A stretch of 64,000 bases of DNA from contig ML682067.1 of the NCBI GenBank assembly GCA_007922195.1, positions 6,406,466 through 6,470,465 on the forward strand, written 5' to 3'. Below are positions 1 to 13,131 of this stretch, piece by piece (within the stretch, counting starts at the first letter, position 1; each line of letters starts with the position of its first letter). A model generated the notes under the pieces. That model worked only from the letters and a program-made list of their open reading frames with translations. It was not told where the DNA came from and did not search any database. The translations under genes were made by a program, and so were the position numbers. This DNA is from Podocnemis expansa. Taxonomy: Eukaryota > Chordata > Testudines > Podocnemididae.

Positions 1-350
1 TGTTTAGCTACACAAGGCAGTGAACGCCTCTAACAGTGGAGTTCCATCAGGGAAAGGCTGCAATAGTGGCAAAGGACCTGAACATTTCCCTGCTGCCTCC
101 CATTGCCAGAGCCTTTCCAGTTTGCCAAAGTCTTTCTCTGGAATGAGAAAGGTAACAGCAGAGGGGAAAGCTGCTGGAGCTTTCCCCCCAACATCTCCCT
201 GCTGGCAGAGCCTTCCCTTGCAGCAGGTCCCTACACTACTAAAAAAAGCAATATAGAGGGAGAGGCACTGTTTGAGCTGTGCGAGCTGTGTACCCTAAAA
301 TTTCAGGTGTTTCTTTATTGTATCAGTCAACAGTGCCTCATTGTCTATAC
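1..350. other. unannotated flank, no feature recognised
   Basis: The stretch is slightly richer in G+C than its neighbours and has short open frames, but I see no splice-flanked exon, no protein motif and no repeat I can name. Confidence 0.5.
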
Positions 351-440
351 CAGTGGTTCCCAGCCTTTTTGAGTTACAGCCCCCCAGTTAACTATGAAGC
401 AAAACCCAACCTGCCCCACCCTGTCATGGACCATAAACAT
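351..440 (+). mobile_element. orphan hAT-type terminal fragment
   Basis: The segment starts with CAGTGGTTCCCAGCC, nearly the terminal inverted repeat of the complete hAT-type elements at 3744-4098 and 60619-62645. No matching right end follows nearby and no 8-bp duplication of the preceding gtctatac is seen, so this is probably the left end of a truncated copy. The right limit is a guess. Confidence 0.5.
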
Positions 441-1245
441 ATATAATATAGTACTAGCATATATGAGTTCTTATTAAATGGAATTTGTCTGTTTATGCAG
501 TAACTAACAGTTTTATTTGCAGACTCAGTACTGCAGTAATGGTTAAAATAAATCCTTACAATGGCTTTAATATAATGGGGTAACACCTCCTAAATTTGTC
601 AAGATATTAAATATAAGTACATTACAGTATATTGAACTGGTCTTAAAATTGCCCACCTTTTTCAATGTTTAATCAGCATTTTAATAACAGTTAAATGGAT
701 AATACAAATGTGTCATTATTTAACACAGCAATCATGCTTAGTGCCAGAAAAAAAAATTGTAATGTGTGAATACCAGTATTTTACACTTAGAGAGAAGATA
801 CACATCAGATTGAATTATCATATTTATTTGTCCTACACTCGCAATCTATGTCAAATAGAAATTCAAGGACATAGATGAAAGAAGTTAATGCAATAACCCC
901 TGAACCTTGTCCAGTCAGACAGTCTCACAGTGCAATTAATGGCTCTTTTCTTTATGGGAGGGTAAAATAATGTAAGTTTTCAGCCAATGGACCTGTTGAA
1001 GAACAAAAATGTTTCTTGTTGCTGAAGGTTAGTAGTTATTACTTTTGATTCCTCTTTAAATATTGAATATCTTGTTTTGACAGTGGCCAACATTAACTCT
1101 ATTCCTTATAACAGTAGTACAGTTATTTATGTTTAAGTATTTCCACGAAGTAGGGATAAAATAATAAAAGTATGAACTGTATTTACAAGGTCAAACTAAT
1201 TCTGGGATATTTACATGCACACAGCTATCAACTCCAACCATAGCT
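441..1245. other. AT-rich non-coding stretch
   Basis: Stops are dense on both strands. No repeat, RNA gene or exon is recognised. Confidence 0.5.
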
Positions 1246-1257
1246 TTAATATGATAA

Positions 1258-1557
1258 ACAAGAAGTCCTGTGACACTTTTAAATATTAACCATGTTGTTT
1301 ATCACATGAGCTTTCATGGGTGAATCCCGCTTTATCAAATGCTGAAATGGAAAACCTACAATGTGGAGGAGAAAATGCAGTGAAGGGCAGGGCACTTATT
1401 TTTCCCTTCCATACTGTAGGATTTCCATTTCAGCATCTGACAAAGTGGGATTCACCCATGAAAACTTATGGGATAAACAACATGGTTAGTCTTTCAGTGC
1501 CACGTGACTCCTTGTTTGTTTTGCTGAACTAAAATAACATGACTGCCTCTCTGGAAA
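1258..1557. repeat. fold-back copy of repeat X
   Basis: This is a large imperfect palindrome. The left arm (about 1258-1375) carries the repeat X words aagtcctgtgacac and catgagctttcatggg. The right arm (about 1424-1557) is its reverse complement and extends about 30 bp further out, to a degraded end ctaaaataacatgactgcc. The centre is about 1376-1423. Candidate target duplications, matching at 10 of 12 bases, flank it at 1246-1257 and 1558-1569. Open frames through it are by-products of the palindrome. Confidence 0.75.
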
Positions 1558-1569
1558 TTAATAATATAA

Positions 1570-2259
1570 GAACTGATACTTAAAGTAAAAATACAAGGGA
1601 AAAAAGCAAACACAAAACAGAATAACCCACCAGTCACTATGACTTAGGATAGACTATGAACATGAACAGTTTCCTAATTTGAGATCCGAACCTTAGGAAT
1701 ATTTTCTTTTTCCCTCTCCTAGTTAAATTTGGATATACATTGATAGACAACAGCAGTCATAAAAACTGCTTAATTTGCCTGCAGTCTCAGTTGTTCCTTA
1801 TGCAGACATTTTACAATACTTCTACACAGGAATAAAAGGAATAAAATAGCTCTTCATTATAGCCACTGTCATATCATTTGGCCTTGTCATAGTAAAAGGA
1901 TGAAGAATAAGAGTATGATAATCCAACCACCAAAATATATCTACTTGCCATTGAAGATCTAAATTTAAACAATTTAAATGTTATGCTTTAGATTCATATT
2001 AAATATAAAAGAGAAACTCCTAGTTCCTATTACAGGTCCAACATACAGAACATATTTCAATATTTAGCTGTTTTGTATTTTACTATGCATGTTGCACAGA
2101 CAACTGGGTCTGCAAAATTTGTCTGACTGTATTTTTGATTTATCTTTATTTACTCCCTGTCTTAATGTGAGTGATCTTCAAGTAGCAACAGATCTTGCCT
2201 GTCATGAGCCATAACCTTATTTTGATCCATATGCCAATGATATATGTGTAGAATCTGAA
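1570..2259. other. AT-rich non-coding stretch
   Basis: No recognisable exon, RNA or repeat. Stop codons are frequent in all frames. Confidence 0.5.
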
Positions 2260-2350
2260 GGCCAGATTTTCAAAGGCATTTAGTTGACTAGTGATATTTT
2301 CAAAAGCATTTAAGAGCCCAGCTCCCACAGGAGATGAAAAAAATCTGGCC
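2260..2350. repeat. short inverted-repeat element (GGCCAGATTTT family)
   Basis: The ends are GGCCAGATTTT at 2260-2270 and AAAATCTGGCC at 2340-2350, perfect reverse complements. The interior contains the phrase 'ttttcaaaggcattta' and a second near copy. The wording resembles a widespread reptile repeat, and a related segment lies near 45128-45255. It could be a miniature DNA transposon. No clear target duplication was found. Confidence 0.5.
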
Positions 2351-2868
2351 CTGAGAACATCATATGAAATAATAGATGTAATACAGCTGATTTCAAAAGT
2401 GAAAGGGTTTTTGGTTTTATAGTCGCTTTAGCTTGTTAAGACCTGAATCCACATAGCTACAGCTCTCCAGCAGGCACTGTGAGGAATTCATTTGCTATGT
2501 TTTATTATGATTGCACTTCACTTACCATTATGGGGTCCTCCATTTTGATTGGGGTCTTATGCGCTATGGCAGATGAAATGATTAATAACAGCAACAGTTC
2601 TTGATGACTTTATGTAAGGGTCTCTAGTTAAATAGATGGATTTGGATTAGAAGGAAAATTAGTTTAGTGTAGCCCTTTCATTTGTCCCACTGCATCATTG
2701 TCAATCTGAAGATGTCATCAAATTAAAGTGATTTATATGGACAGATCTGTCAGGAGGTCTGTAAGGATATTTGCCTATGCTGAGCAGTGTTGCCTGGTCA
2801 GCAGCAGACAACTAGAGTGCTCTGATCCTGTAATAAGTACCAACTGGAAAGGTTTTCTTATCTTAAGC

Positions 2869-3263
2869 CGGGATAGGCAACATTTTTTGCCTGAGGGCCA
2901 CATACAATGCAAGATGACTCATAGTCGGCCACAGGCGGGGGAGAAGAGAGAAGGGGCATGGTTTGGAGGGCAAGTGGCCAGCCCCCCACCCCGGAAAAAC
3001 TGCTCCACTCCCCTTCCCTCCCAGCTTCAACTGGAGCCACTGCCACTGCCCCTAGGAGGGTGTGGGAGCAAAAGCAGCACTCTAGACATGGAACAAGCTT
3101 CTGCAGGACTTGGGAGGGGGAAGGACATGGAAAGGTGGCAGCACTTTGGCAATGGCACAAGCCACCACTGGAGTTGGGGAAGGAGCGGGTCTGAGGTGGC
3201 AGGTTGGAAGATAGGTGCTTCCATGCTAGATCTGGCCTGCAGGCTATAGTTTGCTTGCCTCTT
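2869..3263. mobile_element. non-autonomous hAT-type DNA transposon, decayed
   Basis: The left end CGGGATAGGCAAC and the right end near ttgcttgcctctt form a degenerate inverted repeat. Flanking 8-mers tcttaagc (2861-2868) and tctaaagc (3264-3271) match at 7 of 8 bases, the duplication size of hAT elements. The interior is much richer in G+C than the flanks and carries a spurious 173-codon frame that starts upstream of the element, so I do not call a gene. There is no transposase. Confidence 0.7.
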
Positions 3264-3271
3264 TCTAAAGC

Positions 3272-3735
3272 AGGTAAGTATGTCCTTGAAAGCCATAATC
3301 AGTCTGGATAAAAATATCCACAAGTAATTTTTAACCCCAACACCCATATGGTAGATCACTGTATCCATTACATGACTTCTTTATTCTCTACTCACCCAGC
3401 TGATTAGTTTATAGGTAACTGAAATGATAGAATATTATTGGCGGTGTTGGCCAAACTTCAGATATTCCAGACATGAAATCTGTGGCTCTACCTAGAAAGG
3501 GGAAAGTAAGGCTAATCTGATTTTTATCTCATTTACATGAGTTTCACACCAATATAACTGTTGCTGTCAGTGGGTTAATTTCTGATCTACACTGGAAGAA
3601 GTCGCATCAGAATTACATCCAAAATGGTTGAGAATTTTTATTTATTAATTTTAACTTAAAGTTTTCAAACCTTGAAAAAGATTTTTTCAAGATTTGAGTT
3701 CAAGTTTTGGGAATTTTTGATACTCTTCTCATTTT
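3272..3735. other. AT-rich non-coding stretch
   Basis: Nothing recognised beyond ordinary AT-rich sequence. Confidence 0.5.
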
Positions 3736-3743
3736 ATCTAGAC

Positions 3744-4098
3744 CAGTGGTTCCCAACCTGTGGTCTGGGGACGCCCAGGGGTCCCCATACATGTTGCAGT
3801 GGGTCTGCAGAGCCTCTCACTACCTGGGGCTGGAATCCAGCTACAGCCCTGATGCTGCCTTTCTCCTCCTGTGGTTGGATCCTGGCAGGGGGATGGGGCC
3901 ACAGCAGCTCCCCAGCAGGGGCAAGGGCAAGGGCAGGGGCCACAGCTGCCGTGGTTCAGCTCCCCAGCAGTGCGGTCAATGGTGGTGGCAACACTGCTAA
4001 CCGGCTGTCCCACTGGTGCAGACCACAGTCTGCCTGTGCGGGCCAAATTACATAATCAGCCGGGGGGGGCACAGCCTGAAAAAGGTTGGGAACCACTG
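3744..4098. mobile_element. non-autonomous hAT-type transposon, 355 bp
   Basis: The termini CAGTGGTTCCCAACC and GGTTGGGAACCACTG are perfect inverted repeats. They are bracketed by identical 8-bp duplications atctagac at 3736-3743 and 4099-4106. The CAGTGGTT-type end and 8-bp duplication are the signature of hAT (Charlie-like) elements. The interior is GC-rich and has no transposase. Several overlapping open frames of about 70-127 codons here result from the base composition. Confidence 0.92.
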
Positions 4099-4106
4099 AT
4101 CTAGAC

Positions 4107-5161
4107 TATCTGACTTATTCTTAACAGAATTTAGATTGAACATATAGAGTAAATAGGGGTATCCATTCTATACCATCTAAATAAAACTGAAACAAAAGAG
4201 ATGACATCACAAGCAATTGAGTACACAGAACAAACTACAGCTTCTTAAATGTGGAGGGGGCTGGGGGTCTTTCAAACTTTTACACCATTTCCCCCCCTAA
4301 ACAATTTACCCTCTTTTTGCTTTCCTATTCCAAACTTCTTCATTCTCATCCTCTCGCTTTGAGGATTTCCAGTTGTTTGTAGGGTATTTATAGTCTCAGA
4401 TATATTTATTGTCTTCAGATCAGTACATTTCAGTAGATAAAAAGTGAATTAGGAAAATATAAATCACATTCTGCAGCAGGTAATGGCTGAAGTCTGGTTT
4501 AGATACATGGGAAGGAACTGTTTGGTTTTTATATTTTGAGAGAAGGGGATGTATTATTTCTAAAGCTCTGTATGATAGCAATTGCTTTCAATTCATTTAT
4601 TATTTCTTATATTTTCTGTTCCAAATAGCAGAGCAAAATTTATACCCAAATAATTACCTTCTTCTGTCCCAAAATCCAGCCCCAAAAGCTGGCTTGAATC
4701 ACTGTGTTTTCAACAGCAGAATGAGAGAACCGTCCAAGCTAGACAGACATTTTTTCTTCTGAAAGGCAAAACTTGCTAGCAGCATGTTCCTGGGTATACA
4801 TTTTGATCTGGGACTACTAACAGCTAGCTCATATATTAGCTAAAAATAATATTACGTCCCTCTCCCCAAATGGCAATAGTGTAGCAATACAGATAGTGTA
4901 CAAAATGAAACTGCTATAATAATGTATGTTGGACCCCATGTTTGATGTTAATGCAAAAGGTTGAAGGTAATTTGTAAGCCCTACAGGTTTCAAGAACTTT
5001 GGGAAATTAGAGTCCATGATTTAATATCTTTTTCCTTGATTACTACAGAAAATAAACTAATTTGAACTGTGGTCTGTGGTTCAAGTTTAGTAACAATCTT
5101 AATAAAAGAAGAAGAATCAGATCTACCACAAGAGTCTGAGCATAATGGAAATGAAACATGA
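4107..5161. other. AT-rich non-coding stretch
   Basis: No gene or named repeat is visible. The 62- and 89-codon frames show no motif. Confidence 0.5.
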
Positions 5162-5169
5162 ACTCTAAC

Positions 5170-5466
5170 CGGGGGGATCGATGGCACCTGGCACAGGGGG
5201 CACATGCCCCACGTCCCAGCACCAGTGCCCCGAATCTCTGGGGCACCCTTGCCACTCATGGCCCCATCCCCATCCCCGTCCCCATCTGGGTAGCTGGGGC
5301 AAGGTCGGCTGCAGCGGTCCCTGCAGCTCCTGGCCCGGATTGGGAGCTGAGCTGGCAGTGGCAGGAGCCTGGGGCCATGATTCCTGATTGGGGCCAGTGG
5401 ACGGGGCCTGGGACAAGAGGGCAGGCCCTGGGCCCCGGGTCTTTCCCCAGGACACTGACACTCCTG
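5170..5466. mobile_element. GC-rich hAT-type element, 297 bp
   Basis: An abrupt GC-rich block is flanked by 8-mers actctaac (5162-5169) and actctaat (5467-5474), 7 of 8 identical. The ends CGGGGGGATCGATGGC and (reversed) CAGGAGTGTCAGTGTC are weakly alike. This looks like a non-autonomous hAT-type insertion. The inverted repeat is degraded, so the family is uncertain. Open frames on both strands are compositional. Confidence 0.6.
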
Positions 5467-5474
5467 ACTCTAAT

Positions 5475-8400
5475 TACAGTTTTGGTGTTTGCATAATGGA
5501 TAGGCTACGAAGAGATGCCCTAGACTTCTATCCTTATTTTATGATAACACCCAAAGTTAACTTTCTAGAAATGCTGCATCCTTACAGGGTAATTTTAGAA
5601 ATAAGATTTCAGGCTCATGAGAATGCTGCTGGAATCTTCTTTCACAAGTGGAGGTTCCATGAGGCCATTATTTCTAGACATGATGATTTACTATGGTAAG
5701 GAATATTGTTTGAGTATTATTGGGCTGAATTATTAATACACTGAATTATTAGGTAAACAAGTTCCCCAGATTCATAGTGAGATAAAACTTCTTGCTCTAT
5801 CCAAAACAGTTCTTGGTTATACTAACCATGGATACAATAATTGATTTCAGCAACAAACTGAGCCATGAATCAGACTAATAATATCTGTATGTCATAAAAA
5901 AGCAAAACAAAACAAAACAAAAAACAGTGACCTATTTTTGGAAGACAACACATAGGGGGAAAAAAACCCCAAAAATGTGTTATGGTCTCAGAGTCATTAC
6001 AAAAGTAAATAAAAAGTCCAGACCACCTTGTTTCTTAACTACCTTGTTAAGCAATCTTATATTGATTTTCCTCTTTACTACATTTCAGGGTAATGATACT
6101 TACCAGTTGCATCAATCAGGCATACGGTATCTTTATTTTAATGAGGACAGAAATATAAATCTGAACAAAAATAAATATAAGCTGTTAACATCAAATAAAT
6201 TTCTTATACAGCCTTTTCTACTCTCTTCTTTGAAAATAGTTTCCGGTATTGCTCTCATAGTATAGACTCCAGTGCTCCAGTCTCTTAATTCACATCTGGA
6301 CATTCTCTAAGAAAATTGATCTGTATATATTAATTATTTCATATATGAACATGAAGTATTTAGAAAGCATCTGCTCAGTTCTCAACTTGGTGATGATCCA
6401 GTCTTCATTCACCTGATACCCACTCCACTGTTCTCCTGTGGAATTTTGAGTCTGTGCAGAAGGATATTGGTTTATAAGGTTACCATCAGCTTGGGGCTGG
6501 TCTATTCCCAGAGGTTGCAATCTCCTAGAAGAGATCAGCCAGCTCTAGAAAGGACATGGAGCTTGTGATGTCCATGCTTGTAATTCTACCTGCTGCTGCA
6601 GAAGCATATTGGAGGAGTAGTGCGGGGATGGAGCATACAGAACACCACCTTACATGCTTCCAAGGTTGAACATCCCTGTCAAAACTTGCTGTTCACTTGA
6701 CTCCTTTCTGCCTCCTTTCACACAGTCTACTGGGCACCTCCGATAGGACTTTTATGTGGTTGGACAGCAATTATTGCTATTTTTGTTTCACACAGAACTG
6801 GAAACAAGAGACTCAAAATACCATAAGGAAAAAGCTTTTTGCATTTTCTGCTCAATGAGAAACCAGTAGTACTGGCAAACCATGCAATAAGTTTGCACTT
6901 ATAGACAAACTTGAAAGTGCTATGTTAACCTGTAGGTTGTTTTCTTGGGTGTTTTTGTTTGTTTCAAACAAATTTCCAGAGTTTCGCTTACTGCCAGTTC
7001 TCTGAATTGACCATGAAGGTTTGCACAGGATTAGTCATCACATCATCTGAACACTTCTTTCTTCTAAAATTTCATACTGGTTACATATTGGCAGTGTCTT
7101 TGTGAGTCTTCTAATTAAAAACCTATCTATTCTGCCTTTATAAAACATGGTTCCCATTTTAGAAATTGTCTTTGCTTATAAAGTTCCATGGCAAGATGAT
7201 GCTTAGATAAACAAAGCAATGTACATAGTGAAACCATGCATTAGCAGTCTTAACCTAGCCTGTGTGTTTTACATTATTCAATAGACTGGCATGCTACACA
7301 GGTGAAAGTGTGAATATGAAGATCATTAAATGCTGGATTTTTTCAGTATATTACAGTTACAGAAACATCTGTGTGTCAGCACTTTAATCTAATCAACTGT
7401 GAAACATTCACAATGTTCAACAGACCTAAAAACTTCTCACTTTTTGCCTATGGTGTGACAGTCTAATGGCTTCATGTTCGGCTGCAATATGAAGTATCTT
7501 TGAAAACTGGACAAAGACCTCTAAAGATTTACCCCTTCCCTCTGTATGCTGCCTGCAAAATATACGTGATAGTTTTCACTGAATATAAACTTGCTTCTGA
7601 ATTTATATTTAGCACAGCTAAAGTGGCTTTAAAGACAAATGATTAAAACAGCATGCAGAACATGGAAATGTGATAAGAAAAACTTGAAGCGTTAACATGA
7701 TATGAGATAAAGATAAAACGCTAACTTCTAGCACAAAATTTTCTGCATGTTTCCTTTCCAAAAAGCAATTGCTACTGACCTCAGGAAACAGAAATATCTG
7801 ATTCTTGTGATGGCAGTTTACTTATTCAAAATATGCATTTCAGAACCTATGATTTGTTCTTTTAATTGAAAACAGAAATCAAAGGACAAAATTACACCTC
7901 AGGACTCTAACAAATCTCAGTGATAAAAAACATAGTGTAGTTTCATTAGGCTTATGAAGCATCCCGCACCATATATGCAAATATGTAGGAGACTGAGCTG
8001 GAGAGCGAAGGAGTGTGTGTTGCCATCTGGAGAGTAGTCACGTCTCAGCCTAGCCTAACCTTGAGCTATTTTTCTGTGACCATTACTCTCTTGTCACACA
8101 CATTACTTCAAGCTGAGAGGAAGAATGAAGTAAGAGGGTTCTTTTACAAGTGAGGAAAAGAGAGGTGGAGAAAGAGCTGATAGAGAGAGGCAGAATGAAG
8201 AATAATAAGGTGAGAAGAACTGGAGGAAGAAGATGGGAGTTGAGCTTTCTTTGGATTCTGTCCTTAAACTTAGAATCCTTAATGCAAGTGTAGGTTTAAT
8301 TTGAATTCTAATGGATGAAGAAATGAAGAAAGGAGTCTTTGGAGATAGTAAGAGTTTGTGAACCATTTTTTGTAATTAAAAACACAAGGATCTATTTGAT

Positions 8401-9424
8401 AGAAAAAGAATAGATAATCATTATTAAAGCTAAGACTTCGTCAGTAGTGCAGCTCTGACTCAGTATATCGAGAAGTTTTCAGAGTTCTCACTGGGTGTCC
8501 TGATGATGTCTAAGGCCTTATCTTGTCATTACTGAACACAATGACAGAATGTGGGACTACATAAACAACTGAGATGAACTTTCTATTGTTTAGTCATGTT
8601 TCCCCAGTGCTGCCTCGATAATTTATTATATCTATTTATAGGTATTTCTGTGGATCAGAAGCACCACAGCAACTGAGCACATCACAGTAATTACTTATTT
8701 GATAAACATTAATTCAAAGATGAGAGTCTGATTCCCAGAATTTCAGTATGCCTGATTCTTACAGAAATCAGTAACTCCTTTTTCTCTTTCTTATTTTTAA
8801 ATCGCTTGTCCCGCCTCTCCTCCTTCCTGCCATAAAAAACCCCTTTAGTTTAAAATAATTTTCCATCTAGTTCCTTCTCATGACAACTAACACCCCCTGG
8901 AGAAGAATATCACATGAGAATTTCAAAAGCAAATAAAAAAATAGTATAAGTAATGGAACAAGTCAGTTATTAATTTAAGAAACTGTTTGGAACAAAATCA
9001 AAATGATTGATGAAAGTAAGGTATTGATTGAGATTTTCCAATTATTTTATGAATGTCACAGCAAATCAACTGTCAAATTTGCATATGATTCCAATTCTGC
9101 AGTTTCTCTTTCAAAGTTTGAATGTTTCTTTTTGAAAGTTTCTCGTCATGCCACCATGTGCCAGAAATGCCCCCTGACTCACATAGTGGACAAACAGGAC
9201 AGTTTCTGCACAAAAGAATAAATGGGCACAAATCTAACATCAGAAATCACAACATTTAAAACCCAGCAGGTGAGTACTTCAATCTTCCTGATCACTCCAG
9301 TAATGATTTGCTAACAGCTGTGCTCAGACAAATGAATAACACCTCAGGGCTTCAAAGGGAAACTATAGAATTGGAATTGATATGCAAATTAGATAACATT
9401 GTTTCAGGGCTAAATAAGGACATT
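5475..9424. other. long AT-rich non-coding stretch
   Basis: Nearly 4 kb with dense stops. It holds an AAAAC-type run at about 5902-5925 and purine-rich patches near 8110-8250. I see no exon with a protein-family motif, no RNA gene and no identifiable transposon. Confidence 0.5.
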
Positions 9425-9690
9425 GGAATTTTCTTCTCATTACAACAAGTGATTTGACCTCATCTTCCTCTATATGCTCTTCCCCGGTATTTGATTCTTA
9501 ACAAGTACTTTGATTTGCTGTGACAGTGTGACCTGTCTGATCTTATGACTTACACTTCCCTGTGTTTATTTTCCTCCCATTCTGTAAGTTCCCCATCTTC
9601 AAAGTGTCTGACGAAGTGAGATTTTCTCATGTGAGAAAAGCTCATGTGATAAATAAATTTGTTAGCCTTTAAAAGTGCCACAGGATTCCT
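9425..9690 (-). repeat. repeat X copy, reverse orientation
   Basis: Read on the minus strand it runs from the gtcctgtggcac-like word (seen as gtgccacaggattcc near 9675) through the catgagctttc core to gaagatgaggtcaaatcac near 9435. It carries the same 3' section as the copy at 31901-32195. The first part, with the ggggcagcc words, is missing. Confidence 0.7.
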
Positions 9691-11429
9691 TAGAAAATTA
9701 AAAGTGAGACTTAGTGAAAAATACCATCTGTACAAATCTCAAATACGTAAAAATGGTGGCAATCTAAAATATAATCTTCTTCCCTTTCAATACACAATTA
9801 CAGGGTATCAGTGGTAACTCAAAAGTCACCTAATATTTGGTAAAAGATGGACTTTAGCAAATTTTTTCAAATTTAATTTCTGCATTTGGGACACAAGCTA
9901 AAGTCAGACAATTTAAGATTTTTGTCTTTCTACAACTCATCTAAGCAGTTTTTTCTTTACCATACACAGGCATCTATACATTTTCTAACAGTGGACCTTC
10001 CTGGACTTCTGATTTCCCAGGATATATGTTTATTTTACCTTTAAATGGATAGTGCGGTTCACCAGGCTGCTATACTACTGTCACAGACTACACCTCCCAC
10101 AAGAAATGTACACTTTGAAAGAGTGACAGTGTTAAAGCACAATTCCTTTTCAAACAAAATACACCTTATTTGGGGTTAGTAGTTTAAGAATACAAAAGCA
10201 AGGAAGAGAAAAGAGGAGAATACGAGTGAGCAAAAAAGATAAAGGAAAAAGAAAAAAAAAACATTCTGCCAGGTAAGGAAAAACTCCAGAGAGCAAAAGT
10301 GAAAATAAACAAAGAATTTTCTGTCTCCTTCTGAGAGCTGCCAAAGGGGAGTGCTTTGACACAGAAGCAGTGTGTAGGTAACTGAAAGTTCTTTCTTCTC
10401 ATAAGCTCTATAAACAAGAAGAGTGATTATCTGTATTCTAATATATTTTAACTTTAATTCAGCAATTCTGTTTTCCTGAGAACTTGTCTAAATGCTACAG
10501 AAAGAATGGTTACTTACTCTGGCAACTGAGTTAACACTTACTGTGTTAAGTAAGTAATTTGTTTTCCCTTTCATGAGGCGTCCTTTGGCTAAGGTCACTT
10601 GTGGAAGTCTTGCTAGCACTACAACTCTCAGGATAATGGGATAAGGAGTATTAATTAAACCAGGATTAAGCAGTCCCAAAGTGAACATCAAAGCTACATG
10701 CCAAGATAAGAAAGTAGAGCTGAATAAATATATGACTAGAGTGTCAGGCGATAACCCTGTAGATTGCTGTGGTGGAAACTTCCTCTTCTGCAATTATTCT
10801 CAGCCCTTCAGCACTCAAATCTTCTCAGTGTACTATTTTCTTCCTGCCTTTGTGTTTTAGGGCAGGATCAATACATTCTCCAGTTAAAGGTCCTGCACCT
10901 GGCTTAAGATACAGTGCTGAAGAAAGCCCTACTTAGATGGTTTGGTGCTTTGGGACTAGCTTTTTGCTCCCCAGGAAGATATGCGCACAAAGAATATATC
11001 CATTTGACATGACCCACTGGAAGAAAGAACATTAATATTGAAGGAGTCACCTTCATTTACACAATATGAGGTGCCAGATTAGTACTGTGTTTCTTTTGTA
11101 TTTGAGAAGCTTTGGTCATAAGTAAAGATCAATACTGATGGTTTCTTAGTGGCCTCCTTATGGATAAATTTCCAGCATGAGAAGACTCACTTCCTAAAGC
11201 CTATGTATTCAGTTTCCATTGAATTAATATAAATACAGCTATGGATCCCAGCCTATCAGGCATTAACCTCTTACCACTGGCTTTGCCCCCAACTTTCCTT
11301 GCTTTGAAACCAAAGTCTGTATCCTAATGATTGATCTAGAGATCAAACTTTTAAACAATCTAAAAAAAAACTAAACTAACATAAAATTAACATGGCTCCC
11401 ATTACTGGTGAAGTGATAAGTCTCAAAAA
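9691..11429. other. AT-rich non-coding stretch
   Basis: No gene or repeat is identified. Minus-strand frames of 70-101 codons at 10150-10793 have no recognisable domain. Confidence 0.45.
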
Positions 11430-12200
11430 TGTAACTGTCATTGAGGAGTGGGGTCCTGAAGGAATTAGTTCTTAGGCCAAAATTTTTTATACGTGACCTG
11501 GAAGAAAATGTAAAACCATCATTGATAAAGTGTGCAGTTGATGCAAAATGGAGGAGTGGTAAATAATAAAGAGGCGAGGTCACTGCTTCAGAATGATGTG
11601 GTAAAGGAGCGCAACAAAAAATGTGTTTAATATCTGCAGGATGGGAAACAGTATCTTGGGGAAAAATGACTGAAAAAGACTTGGGATTTGTGATGAAAAA
11701 AAATCACCTAAACTTAAGCTCACCCTGTGCAACTATGGCCAAAAAACCTAATGTGATCTTAGAATGCATAATCAGGAAAAATGTAACAATGAACAGGGAA
11801 GCTATTTTAGGTCTATCTTTAGCACTTGTGTCACTGCTGTTAAAACTCTGTGACCAGTTCTGCTGCCCACAATTCAAGCACTGAAGAAGTGTCAGAGAAG
11901 AGCCGCAAAAATGATTAAAGGGTTAGAAAAATGCCTTACCATGAGAGATTAAAAGAGTTTAATCTTCTTTTTAAAATAAATAGATTAAAGGATGATTTAA
12001 TTACTCTCTGTATGCATTTATGTATGGAACAAATATTTAATTATGGATTTCAATCTAGTAGAGAAAGGTGTAACATGACTAGAAATTAATATTAGACAAA
12101 TTCAGACTGGAACTAAATAGAGAAACAAGACTACATAATGGAAATGCTTAAATATAATGGTTCAAGTTCACTAAGGTAATTCTTGTGAGTGAGGTAAACA
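11430..12200 (+). mobile_element. old CR1-type LINE fragment
   Basis: The order of phrases follows the distal part of sauropsid CR1 elements: an aaagacttgggatttgtgat section, then 'aatgtgatcttagaatgcat', then 'tgtgaccagttctgctgccc', then 'agaagagccgcaaaaatgat', and a degraded agattaaaagagtttaatctt. It is heavily mutated, with stops and indels, so it is inactive. The limits are approximate and the identification is from memory of CR1 sequences. Confidence 0.8.
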
Positions 12201-13128
12201 GAATTTGGTTCAATGTCAAACACTGAAATAGTATGTTCATAATCTTATACAAACTAATAATGATAAATCTAACACTTACTCAGAGCATGATCCTAGTCTT
12301 ACTGAGGTCAATGTGAATCTTTCCACCAATTTCAGTGGATTTCAAAAAAGGTCTATTTATCAACAACATTTGCAATGGATATATTAAAATTACCAATATA
12401 CTTGTTATAGGCTTCCTTTAAAATAATGTGAGTCCATTTTATTTTACTGGTAGCTTTATAAATATTATGCAGATGCACATTATGTGTACAGAAAATGTCT
12501 TAAAATTAGAAAATTAACAGGTTATGAGGTGGCACTAGTACAGTTGAACTCATTCTACATGAGTGCTGAAGGTTCAAACAGGTGATTCCAATAATTGTTC
12601 TATTTTGATGGATCTTATTTTTTCCATTTATCTGTAAGAAAAATAGATGAGGTAACTTCAGTAACAGTACTACTCTCATTCTTCTGTATACAGTATGTAA
12701 ATGGAGTCCATTTTTAAGGTTACTATTTTCTCACATTTCTTCCTATATGTTCTGATATTTGATAATTAAACCAAATTGCTCAATACGTAACATAAGAAAA
12801 GCACAAAATATATCCATAGGAATGTTGTGGATAGATATTACTGTTCATGGTGTACCTAACATTTACCTACCGCTAATACAATTACATAAACATGTAAGAA
12901 TATGCTAGCATGGAGAAGGTAGATATTGACTAGGTTATCATTCTGTTAAGTCGAGTAGAAGATGCACTTGTAAAATGGCTTTATGCAATTTGCAGTCTCT
13001 CTGCAAGATGTAGGGCAGATCAGACATACACATTCTAATATAGGTTATTAGGTCTTTTACTAGAGAATAAAAATTTTCTCTCCAGGTGTTAACTTCACCT
13101 TCATTTTATATCAATATAAATGTGTATC
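12201..13128. other. AT-rich non-coding stretch
   Basis: Contains a weak 'aggtcaatgtgaatc...tcagtggatttc' segment at about 12285-12350, resembling a short palindromic reptile repeat also seen at 21528-21593. Otherwise nothing is recognised. Confidence 0.4.
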
Positions 13129-13131
13129 TAA

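Noticed and set aside
2728..3249. 173-codon plus-strand frame
   Set aside because: Most of it is the interior of the hAT-type element at 2869-3263, with no domain and a competing minus-strand frame.
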